This document shows positions 35,580-43,283 of a stretch of DNA of 64,000 nt, one piece after another (within the stretch, counting starts at the first letter, position 1; each line of letters opens with the position of its first letter). Under the pieces are notes generated by a model. The model worked only from the letters and a program-made list of their open reading frames with translations. It made no database searches and was not told where the DNA came from. The translations under genes were made by a program, and so were the position numbers. This stretch comes from Enterococcus dispar ATCC 51266 (GTDB lineage Bacteria; Bacillota; Bacilli; Lactobacillales; Enterococcaceae). The stretch covers positions 613,707 through 677,706 of the forward strand of contig NZ_KE136354.1 in the NCBI RefSeq assembly GCF_000406945.1. Reading direction: 5' to 3'.

Positions 35580-37695
35580 CTTTTCTTTGATTATGGCTTT
35601 CGTTTGCATTATTGGAAGTTTGTCATTTCCCACATATAGCTTTGCAAGTGATTCTGGTGATACTGCTAGAGACGTAGCGCAAGATGCAACACAGAAAGAA
35701 TGGAATGACATGAAAGTCTATTTTGAGCAAACTGTGCTTCCAGCTGATGAGGGTTATACTCGAGGATACCAAACATCTACTGATTTTGAATTTTATTGTA
35801 ATGATTGGTATAAAAATGAGTATGCATATACTGGACCAGCTAAAAGAATTATCAAAAGCATGACTAGTAGTGATCCAAATACTGTGAGTATTAGCTATAA
35901 TTCAAATAATATTCAATTAAAAAGAGGAAGTGGCTCCTCACCTAAGGTAACAATAAATATTGAATATCAACTAGATTGGTCTTTTCACGTTAAAGAGAAT
36001 GTGGCTGGAGTTTGGTGGACAGTAAATGATCGCTTTGGTCCAAGCGGGACAATAAAGGATTCTTTTACAGTGAATGTAGCACAAAAACATCTTACAGTAA
36101 TTCCAAAACAGACAAATAAAATCCAATTAAATCTATTCGATATCAAGGTAGACGATCCTTTAAGCTTCGTGGATTATAGTGGAAACACAGGTGAAGTATC
36201 TTATTACATGAAAGAGAAACCTGATGATACAAAAATAGGGGAAACTAGTGGGAAATTTATTTTTTTTGACGATAGCCATACAGTACCTGTTGATATTCCC
36301 TTTACTGTTATTGATACCACTCCTCCAACGGGACAGTTGATTAATCCAATTTTCTTGGAATTGGGCACGAATGCTGAAATCAGAGACTTTCTTGAATATG
36401 AGCCTTGGGATAATGACACAAAACCTGTTTCTATTTATTCAGATACTGATCCTAACAGTTTAGGCTTGGGAAATCATCCCTTTGAAATGAAGTTAACAGA
36501 TAGTTCAGGTAATGCATCTTTATTGAAGTCAACAATTGGTGTACAGGATTCTACTCCACCACTAGTTAACACAAAGGAAAAAATCATTGAGTATGGATCA
36601 AAAGTAGATGCAAATGATTTTATTCGTTCAATTACTGATAATGATAAAACCGGAAAAATGAGAACTTCGTTTGATCCTTCAAAACCAGCTCCTGATGTAA
36701 AAAAGATTGGAAGCCAGGATGTTTTTCTTGTCGTGAGCGATCCGTCTGGAAACAGTACTAAAGCACAAGCAAAGCTAACCGTGAATCCTGATGCTATTGC
36801 ACCTATCGGGGATGGTATTTTACAAATGGTGCCTGTTAACGGCAGTATATCAACTAACCCACTTGATGTAGTAAAAAATTTGCAAGATAACGATGATACT
36901 TCAAAAATAACGGCAAAATATGTAAAAATACCTGATACATCTAAAATTGGTTTGACGGATGCGAAAGTTGAATTATCTGATCAAAATGGGAATAAGTCAG
37001 AAGTGACTGTGCCTGTTTTTGTACATGATCATCATAGTATCTTTGATAATCAATATGTATTGAGTTCGCAAAATTTCACTGCCTATTCTAACCAAGTTCC
37101 TGCTTCAAAAATTGAAGAATGGATTTTGCAAGAAAGCCAATCTAAAGCGTGGGAACTTTCAAGTGGAAATGAAATATCTAAGCAAATTAAAGTGATTAAG
37201 CATGATGTAAAGCCTCAGTTTGGCTCCTATACTGCTACGATCCAACTTGGCAATCTTACGAAAGATATTACGATTAATATTTTAGATGCCAAAGATTTAA
37301 TTGATGTTACTATCCCGCAAAAAGTAATTTTTGGATCAACAGATGTTCAAAACGGTAAGGTATCATCACCTAGTTACGAAGTGAAAAATAATTCAACTGC
37401 AAAGCTCAAAGTATCTTTAGCCAAAATGCAAGTGGATTCTAGTTCAACGATTGATGTCATTCGAGCTAATGATATCGAACCTAGTGGGAAAGATGAAAAA
37501 GTGAAATTAAGTTTGAGTTCATTGGAAGAATTTCAGTTTCCGATGATTGAGTTACATCCATCAGTTGTAAATCAAGAATTGGGAATTTTAAATTCTCAAG
37601 CAGTTGGTGGCTTTCAAATTAAAGGAGCGTATTACGGAAAATATCAAAATACAAAATGTAACATCCAAATGACCTTCAAATTTGAAGCGATTTAG
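35566..37695 (+). CDS. Large secreted protein with Ig-like repeats and WxL-like C-terminal domain
   Basis: 709 residues from ATG 35566 (GGGAGG 5 bases upstream); GTG 35560 is inside that site. After a signal peptide (residues 5-28) and an N-terminal domain with YNSNNIQLKRGSG come four bacterial Ig-like/DUF5011-type units, each starting TPPxG or APxGD (about residues 245, 325, 405) with DNDxT and DxSGN turns. The last ~130 residues repeat the domain of the 34612 protein. It probably forms a surface complex with the other three products. No DUF916 partner is present, unlike standard csc clusters. Confidence 0.78.
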   Translation: MKKSSFSLIMAFVCIIGSLSFPTYSFASDSGDTARDVAQDATQKEWNDMKVYFEQTVLPADEGYTRGYQTSTDFEFYCNDWYKNEYAYTGPAKRIIKSMTSSDPNTVSISYNSNNIQLKRGSGSSPKVTINIEYQLDWSFHVKENVAGVWWTVNDRFGPSGTIKDSFTVNVAQKHLTVIPKQTNKIQLNLFDIKVDDPLSFVDYSGNTGEVSYYMKEKPDDTKIGETSGKFIFFDDSHTVPVDIPFTVIDTTPPTGQLINPIFLELGTNAEIRDFLEYEPWDNDTKPVSIYSDTDPNSLGLGNHPFEMKLTDSSGNASLLKSTIGVQDSTPPLVNTKEKIIEYGSKVDANDFIRSITDNDKTGKMRTSFDPSKPAPDVKKIGSQDVFLVVSDPSGNSTKAQAKLTVNPDAIAPIGDGILQMVPVNGSISTNPLDVVKNLQDNDDTSKITAKYVKIPDTSKIGLTDAKVELSDQNGNKSEVTVPVFVHDHHSIFDNQYVLSSQNFTAYSNQVPASKIEEWILQESQSKAWELSSGNEISKQIKVIKHDVKPQFGSYTATIQLGNLTKDITINILDAKDLIDVTIPQKVIFGSTDVQNGKVSSPSYEVKNNSTAKLKVSLAKMQVDSSSTIDVIRANDIEPSGKDEKVKLSLSSLEEFQFPMIELHPSVVNQELGILNSQAVGGFQIKGAYYGKYQNTKCNIQMTFKFEAI

Positions 37696-37764
37696 TAGAG
37701 ATAACTAGGGTGGTCCCCTGGTTATCTCAATACATAGATTTCATGAGTAATGAGGCGATTGGTT

Positions 37765-38529
37765 ATGCAAAGAAGATATGGTCATCTGATTATTTTAGAT
37801 AAATTAATTCAAAATGGTTATAAAAAGTATCACTGCCTTTGTGATTGTGGACAAGAAACAGTTGTTTATCATTCCAATTTAGTATCAGGTCGAACAAAAA
37901 GCTGCGGGTGTGGAAATGTTAAAAATCGGCATAGATATAAGGATTTATCTAATAAAAAATTTGGTGAACTAGTTGCCCTTACCCCAACAGAAGAACGTAG
38001 CGAAGGAACCGTTGTATGGAAATGCCTATGTTCGTGTGGCAATGAAATAATAGCATCGGCAAAACGATTGCAACGAGGAGAAATCCGGAGTTGTGGATGT
38101 CTTAAGGAAAAAAAGTTTCACATTGAAACACAAATATTCGGTAACCTGACCGTCATTGAACCATTAAATAAGAAGTTAGATTGGAAAACAAAATGGAGAT
38201 GCAAGTGTAGCTGCGGTCAATTATGTGAAGTAAGCTATGGTAACTTATCATCGGGTCACACAAAAAGTTGTGGTTGTTTGAAAAGAGTTGAAAGTAGAAC
38301 TTGTGTAAAAGGAACAATTGTCGAATGTTTGAAAGCTAAATTGGCCAAAAACAATACTAGTGGCGTAAAAGGAGTTTATCGATGTAAGGGAATGTGGGTA
38401 GCTTATATTACTTTCCGTGGAAAGCGACACTATCTGGGTACGTATGACAATCTAAGTGAAGCGGCGCTGGCGAGAAAAAAAGCCGAAGATAAGTATTTTT
38501 TGCCATTGTTAAAACAATTTTCGAGCTGA
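37765..38529 (+). CDS. Cys-rich repeat protein with C-terminal AP2 DNA-binding domain
   Basis: 254 residues from ATG 37765, preceded by GAGG at 9 bases; an ATG at 37750 is in frame but has no site. Three copies of a Cys unit occur: CLCDCGQE...KSCGC, CLCSCGNE...RSCGC and CKCSCGQL...KSCGC, each likely a metal-binding ribbon. Residues ~200-250 are an AP2 domain (GVKGVYRCKGMWVAYITF, RHYLGTYDNLSEAALAR). AP2 proteins of phages and ICEs often belong to homing endonucleases, but no HNH or other nuclease motif is visible here. It may be a DNA-binding regulator or a degenerate homing protein. Confidence 0.8.
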   Translation: MQRRYGHLIILDKLIQNGYKKYHCLCDCGQETVVYHSNLVSGRTKSCGCGNVKNRHRYKDLSNKKFGELVALTPTEERSEGTVVWKCLCSCGNEIIASAKRLQRGEIRSCGCLKEKKFHIETQIFGNLTVIEPLNKKLDWKTKWRCKCSCGQLCEVSYGNLSSGHTKSCGCLKRVESRTCVKGTIVECLKAKLAKNNTSGVKGVYRCKGMWVAYITFRGKRHYLGTYDNLSEAALARKKAEDKYFLPLLKQFSS

Positions 38530-38655
38530 TAGCCGAATTTCCTGATTGCTTTTATTTAAACCATTGAAAAAGTAAAAGAAATATAGATTTTAGTAATAGT
38601 AAATACTGAATGTGAGATTGTTAGAATCAACGATGAAAAATAGGAGGATAGTATA

Positions 38656-39000
38656 ATGTGGCAGGCCAGCCTTAGACATCTATTTAAGAAGAAAAGGTTT
38701 CAAGACGTTCGACTTCAAGAGTATTCAGAGAACATTTTGAGAGAGTTTGATTTTCTTATAGAAAATATTTCGCCAGATAATCTAAGAACAACAATCACAA
38801 AAATTAATGTAATAAAGGAAAAAGCTAGTTTACTAATGTTTTTTCTAGAGATAAATGAGGAAGAACAATTAACGAGTGATAGAATTATTGAAATAATAGA
38901 AAAGGGGTATCCAGATACATTTCTGGAAAAGATATCTTTTGGAAATGATTTAACTAATAGGTATTCATTACTCGAAGAGAGTGTAAAATATTTTGTGTAA
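38656..39000 (+). pseudogene. Gene of unknown function cut off by an IS256-family element
   Basis: AGGAGG upstream of ATG 38656 shows a real start. 107 codons (WQASLRHLFKKKRFQDVRLQ, LRTTITKINVIKEKASLLMFF) are native; the last seven (SVKYFV end) are read from the insertion sequence's inverted repeat at 38977. Helical and charged, no recognised family. The 3' part is lost. Confidence 0.6.
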
Positions 39001-40323
39001 ATGAATAAAATCCATACAAAAAAGGAAGTCCCTTCTGTAGAATTAAGTTTACGACAACCAATTCACAGAAAAGAGGACTTCCCTATGAATGATTTTACTA
39101 CAGAAATTGTGCAAACTCTAGTCACTAAAGGAGATTTAAATGAATTATTCCGTTCACACTTAGAAAGAGCGGTAAACACCCTCCTACGGACTGAATTAAC
39201 GGCTTTCTTAGAGTATGAAAAATATGACCGCACTGGTTTTAATTCAGGTAATTCGAGGAACGGTTCTTATTCTCGATCCATCAAAACCGAATATGGTGAA
39301 TTAACATTGGAGATACCTAGAGATCGAAATGGCGAGTTCAAGCAACAGACTGTTCCTGCTTATAGACGGACGAATGATACCTTAGAGGAGACCGTCATTC
39401 ACCTCTTCCGAAAAGGTATTACCATGTCGGAAATCGCAGACTTGATTGAGAAAATGTATGGGCATCACTATACTCCACAAACCATGTCCAACATGACTAA
39501 AGTGCTGACTGAAGAAGTAAATGCATTTAAAGTTAGAACTCTAAATGATAAGTATGTCGCTATTTTCATGGATGCTACTTATATTCCTTTAAAACGGCAA
39601 ACCGTCTCCAAAGAAGCAATCTATATTGCCATTGGTATACGAGAAGACGGCACTAAAGAAGTACTAAGTTATGCGATTGCTCCGACTGAATCGACCTACG
39701 TTTGGAATGAGTTGTTACAGGACATTTACTCCAGAGGGGTTCATGATGTCTTACTATTTATTACCGATGGCTTAAAAGGCATGAAAGATAAGATTTACCA
39801 GATTTATCCTAAAGCTAAATACCAACATTGCTGTGTTCGCGTTTCCCGTAATATTGCTCATAAAGTACGTGTCAAAGATCGAAAAGAAATCTGTGATGAT
39901 TTTAAGCTGTTTATCAAGCTAGCTCAAAGGAAGAGGCAAATACCTTTTTAGGGAGTATGATTGAGAAGTGGCAGAAAACTTATCCTAAAGTGACGCAGTC
40001 ACTGATAAAAAATCAAGATTTATTGACTTTTTATGAGTTTCCGCCTGGTATCCGCCGAAGCATTTACTCAACTAATTTAATCGAATCTTTCAATAAACAA
40101 ATCAAGAAATACAGCCACCGCAAGGAACAGTTCCAAAATGAAGAGTCGATGGAACGTTTCTTAGTCTTGCCTTTTGATACTTACAACCAAAAATTCCTAG
40201 GTCGCAGTCATAAAGGTTTCCAACAGGCCGAAGGCGAGCTCGAACAAATGCTGAGTCAACCGATGGAGAATTAGAAACAATCTACAGTAGGGAAGAACCA
40301 TTTACACAAAATTATTGACGCTC
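38977..40323 (+). mobile_element. IS256-family element, copy 1 (inactive)
   Basis: About 1347 bases. Terminal inverted repeats: GAGAGTGT...TTTTGTGTAAAT on the left (38977-39002) and the imperfect complement ending GACGCTC on the right (40298-40323). No direct target repeat is visible (TACTCGAA on the left, CCAAGCTA on the right). Its transposase gene is frameshifted. A second copy lies at 55133-56466. Confidence 0.85.
39085..40274 (+). pseudogene. IS256-family transposase, frameshifted
   Basis: Starts at the MNDFTTEI codon as in copy 2. The DDE-type mutator transposase text is intact up to KEICDDFK; there one base is missing (AAG-GCT became AAGCT at about 39910), and the protein would end at 39951. 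The original frame resumes (VYQASSKEEANTFL, then IEKWQKTYP) to 40274. Two segments are base-identical or nearly so with copy 2 (39331-39470 and 40098-40323) while the rest differs strongly. Confidence 0.88.
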
Positions 40324-40638
40324 CCAAGCTAAAACTCCTATTAATCGATCTACTAAAAATAAATAAAAAAATTCTTTTCAATTTTTATTTATGGTATGAC
40401 ATAAATAAAGTAAAGTTATTCTTCTAGGTTAATCTTATTAATGCAAGGCAAGACATTTGGTAATTGAAGAATAACAAGCAAAAAAATAGCAGTCAGGTCT
40501 CTTGACAAAGTATAGTTGCTATTCTTTTTTTAGGCCCTACTTTAATGAAATTTTTGTTTGGAGGGAACGACTTCATTCCTTTGATTATTTCAGTTGAATT
40601 TAATAGAGAAGCCTGGCGTCTATTAAGAAATACTTTTC
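40324..40638. other. Gene-free region between IS copy 1 and the FNR-box genes
   Basis: No gene found in about 315 bases. A weak hairpin with AATAGCA/TGCTATT arms (40485-40523) and a following T-run may end plus-strand transcription coming from the IS. Confidence 0.5.
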
Positions 40639-40680
40639 TTGATGAGCGTCAATTTTTTTAACGGAAATCTATCCTATACT
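40639..40680 (+). promoter_or_regulatory. FNR-type box 1 and promoter of dps
   Basis: TTGATGAGCGTCAA at 40639-40652; -10 TATACT at 40675-40680. The box centre lies 29.5 bases before the -10, which puts it at about -41.5 from the start point, the class II activator position. Confidence 0.75.
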
Positions 40681-40753
40681 AAATTCAGTAAAGAAAAAGG
40701 AGGAATCAAAGAAAGCTATTTTAAACAAACCAAAATTATAGGAGGAATAAATT

Positions 40754-41326
40754 ATGACTGAAAATAAAGCTACTCAAGAAAGAACACCCCAAGAAAGATT
40801 GCAAGAAGAACAAGAACACAAGGAACATGTTCATCATACGAAAATTAATGCAGCGGCCATTGCGGATCATCTTTTAGGCAATATGCATACATTACATGTG
40901 AAACTGCACCAATATCACTGGTATGTAAAAGGAGCCAATTTCTTTACGTTGCATGAAAAATTTGAAGAGTTGTATAACGAAAATGAAAAATGGTTCGACA
41001 AACTTGCGGAGCGTCTAATTACTTCTGGGCATAAACCTGCTTCGACAACGGTTGAATTTGAAAAATATTCGATGCTTTCGGAAGATGCAGTTAATAAATA
41101 CGCTAAAGCAGAAGACATGGTTGAAAATATTATCGAGGACTTCAGAAGCACTCGTGACCTAACTATTCGCGCGATTCGTTTAGCTCAAGACGAGGGTGAC
41201 GATGCTTTAGAAGATACATTGATTGCTTTTAAAAATGACTTAGATAAAAACATTTGGATGCTGCAAGCGTTCATTGGCAAAGAGGCATTGGAAGACGACG
41301 ATGCGTTTGATGAGGATGAAGATTAG
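40754..41326 (+). CDS. dps: Dps/ferritin-like DNA-protection protein
   Basis: 190 residues; AGGAGG precedes the ATG. The ferroxidase-site text of Dps is present (HTLHVKLHQYHWYVKGANFFTLHEKFEELY with the His, Asp/Glu ligands). Extra features are a charged N-terminal extension of about 30 residues (TQERTPQERLQEEQEHKEHVHH) and an acidic tail (EDDDAFDEDED). Dps oxidises and stores iron and removes peroxide. Expression from an FNR-type box links it to the regulator two genes on. Confidence 0.92.
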   Translation: MTENKATQERTPQERLQEEQEHKEHVHHTKINAAAIADHLLGNMHTLHVKLHQYHWYVKGANFFTLHEKFEELYNENEKWFDKLAERLITSGHKPASTTVEFEKYSMLSEDAVNKYAKAEDMVENIIEDFRSTRDLTIRAIRLAQDEGDDALEDTLIAFKNDLDKNIWMLQAFIGKEALEDDDAFDEDED

Positions 41327-41415
41327 GTTTTTCGTAAACATACATTTAAAAATTAAAGATTTTGGGGTTGGGACTCTTTCCAGCTCCTATTTTTTTGCCG
41401 TTAAAAAGACTTTTC

Positions 41416-41457
41416 TTGATGAGAGTCAATTTTTTTGAGGTAGGGGGCCTTTATACT
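41416..41457 (+). promoter_or_regulatory. FNR-type box 2 and promoter of the regulator gene
   Basis: TTGATGAGAGTCAA at 41416-41429; TATACT at 41452-41457, same 29.5-base centre-to-box distance. The regulator therefore probably controls itself. Confidence 0.75.
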
Positions 41458-41510
41458 AAATATAGGAAAGTTAAAAAAAGGACAATAAACTGATAAAGGG
41501 GAAGAACGAA

Positions 41511-42218
41511 TTGACTCAATACACCCAACCACATGCAGCAGGAGACCACTCAGCTTGTATCCGCTTAGTCCCGATATTCAATCATTTGGAGGAAAGCTCG
41601 ATGGATCGCATTGCTGGAAAAGCTCACACGAAGCACTATCAAAAAGGGGAGTTTCTGTTTCGCTCGCAAGAAAAAGATGATGCCTTGTATATTGTGAATC
41701 GCGGAAAAGTCCGCATCTATCGCTTGTCTGATTCTGGCAAAGAGCAACTAGTGCGTATTTTGAATCCGGGTAACTTTACGGGAGAATGGACGTTGTTCAA
41801 TCCTGATGTTGTGCACGAGGAATACGCAGAAGCTACTCGAGATACGTCTGTCTGCATGATTCAACAACATGATGTACAAGAGTTTCTAAAAGAGTATCCT
41901 GCAATTTCGTTAAAGCTGCTAGGAGAGATGTCGCAGCGGTTAGAAAGATCCGCACGTCAAACCGCACAAGTAGCCGTGGAGAGTGTCATTACCCGTTTAG
42001 TTTTGTTTTTAGCAGAAAATGTGGAACCTGAAATGGGCAACTCTCCCACCATCACCCTGCCGATGGCAAAAAAGGACATTGCTTCCTATTTAGGAACGAC
42101 ACCTGAGACCATCAGTCGCAAATTTGGAGAATTGGAGAACGAGGGATTGATTCAACAGCTGTCTGGGAAAAGGATCAAGATTCAGGATTTAGATGATTTA
42201 TTGCTTTACAGCGAATAA
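41511..42218 (+). CDS. Crp/FNR-family regulator controlling the local box group
   Basis: 235 residues from TTG 41511 with AAAGGGGA upstream. Residues 20-140 form the cyclic-nucleotide-type beta roll (YQKGEFLFRSQEKDDALYIV, GKVRIYRLSDSGKEQL). A long dimer helix follows, then a winged helix with recognition helix PETISRKFGELENEG. Glu199, Ser202 and Arg203 form the E-x-x-S-R pattern by which FNR reads TTGAT, exactly the half-site found at four nearby promoters. Only two cysteines (Cys16, Cys115) are present, so an FNR-type 4Fe-4S cluster is unlikely; sensing may be thiol or ligand based as in lactic Flp proteins. Confidence 0.9.
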   Translation: MTQYTQPHAAGDHSACIRLVPIFNHLEESSMDRIAGKAHTKHYQKGEFLFRSQEKDDALYIVNRGKVRIYRLSDSGKEQLVRILNPGNFTGEWTLFNPDVVHEEYAEATRDTSVCMIQQHDVQEFLKEYPAISLKLLGEMSQRLERSARQTAQVAVESVITRLVLFLAENVEPEMGNSPTITLPMAKKDIASYLGTTPETISRKFGELENEGLIQQLSGKRIKIQDLDDLLLYSE

Positions 42219-42232
42219 TCGGACACGGAAAA

Positions 42233-42706
42233 GTGGCGTATTACGAAGCGAGTGACCAGGGAGCTAAAAGTGTATTCATTGTTTGGTTTCCATGGAGCTT
42301 AGCCGGAATCTTGTTCAGCATCACCATGACTAGAATGACGCGAAAAATTGAAGAAATGGAGCAAATGGTACCTACTACCATCCGACTTTTTTATACGAGT
42401 CATTGTGGAGTTTGTTGGGCTTTGTCCTCATCGTCACTATACGGAACCGAAAAATAGCTTTTGCGTCAAGAAGAAGTCGCTTTGAGTTACGTTTTGTGGT
42501 ACTCAGTGGGTCGGTTCTTCATTGAAGGTATGCGAACGAACAGTTTATGGATTGGCGAGTGGATCCGCGTTTCGCAAGCCTTGTCTCTGGCCCTGTTTAT
42601 TGGCGCGATTGTAGTATGGTTTATACGCAGACAAGATTATCCACCAATTTCTTATTATTCTGATGGCAATAAGGGGCAGAAAAAGACTATTAAGATGGTG
42701 AATTGA
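42233..42706 (+). pseudogene. Remnant of a lgt-like gene fused to a membrane-protein fragment
   Basis: The first part reads a hydrophobic segment (SVFIVWFPWSLAGILFSI) and a charged helix ([11 protein letters not shown]). Then, across frame changes, Lgt C-terminal text appears: LYESLW in one frame (about 42390), then [29 protein letters not shown] in another. The catalytic Lgt parts are missing. It follows the FNR-type regulator closely. A broken second accessory lgt from another metal island is the best reading. Confidence 0.7.
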
Positions 42707-42733
42707 GCAAAAAGATAAAAAGAAGTACCGAAC

Positions 42734-42775
42734 TTGATATGCGTCAATTTTCGTTTGCTAAAAGTGAGCTATACT
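42734..42775 (+). promoter_or_regulatory. FNR-type box 3 and promoter of the chaperone gene
   Basis: TTGATATGCGTCAA at 42734-42747; TATACT at 42770-42775, again 29.5 bases from box centre. Confidence 0.75.
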
Positions 42776-42852
42776 ACAGTTGTAAAGAGGAAAAGGCAGT
42801 GTTCATTAATCTGCTGCCGATAAAATAAAAACACATAAAGGAGATAGGAATT

Positions 42853-43086
42853 ATGGAAAAAGCTATATTGCAATTAGAAACGTTGTCTTGTCCAAGTTGT
42901 ATGCAAAAAATTGAAGGTGCCGTGAAATCAGTTAACGGTATTGATAAAGACAGCATTAAAGTATTATTCAACTCCAGCAAAGTCAAAACCAATTTTGATT
43001 CAGCTGTCACTTCGATTGAAGAGATTCAAAAAGCTATCGAAAACGTAGGCTATCCGGTCCTTAAAGCAAAAGTCAAGGCCGCTTAA
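42853..43086 (+). CDS. HMA-domain metallochaperone (CopZ-like)
   Basis: 77 residues; AAGGAGA-type site upstream of the ATG. One HMA domain with a variant metal loop LSCPSC in place of GMTCxxC, followed by MQKIEGAVKSVNGI and VGYPVL. It is transcribed alone from an FNR-type promoter and ends at a terminator, just before the P-type ATPase gene. It probably delivers a soft metal to that ATPase; which metal is not shown by sequence. Confidence 0.85.
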   Translation: MEKAILQLETLSCPSCMQKIEGAVKSVNGIDKDSIKVLFNSSKVKTNFDSAVTSIEEIQKAIENVGYPVLKAKVKAA

Positions 43087-43103
43087 CAGATTAAATGAAC
43101 TAG

Positions 43104-43146
43104 GCAATTCTGGAAGAAAAGCTATTTTTCCAGGATTGCTTTTTTT
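43104..43146 (+). terminator. Terminator after the chaperone gene
   Basis: GCAATTCTGGAA paired with TTCCAGGATTGC, followed by a run of seven T. Confidence 0.8.
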
Positions 43147-43198
43147 GTTGCAATCCGATTCGAGGTGCTTAGAAACGATAAAAGAGAACTTTCTAAAC

Positions 43199-43240
43199 TT
43201 GATAGCCGTCAATTAATTACTTAGGCAATTATCTTATACT
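43199..43240 (+). promoter_or_regulatory. FNR-type box 4 and promoter of the CPG ATPase
   Basis: TTGATAGCCGTCAA at 43199-43212; TATACT at 43235-43240, same spacing as boxes 1-3. Confidence 0.75.
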
Positions 43241-43283
43241 GTGTTTATCAATAAAAGAGAAATTAAATTTGGAGGGAAAAAGC

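Noticed and set aside
38969..40331. Target-site duplication of IS copy 1
   Set aside because: Flanks TACTCGAA and CCAAGCTA do not match, also not with the flanks of copy 2.
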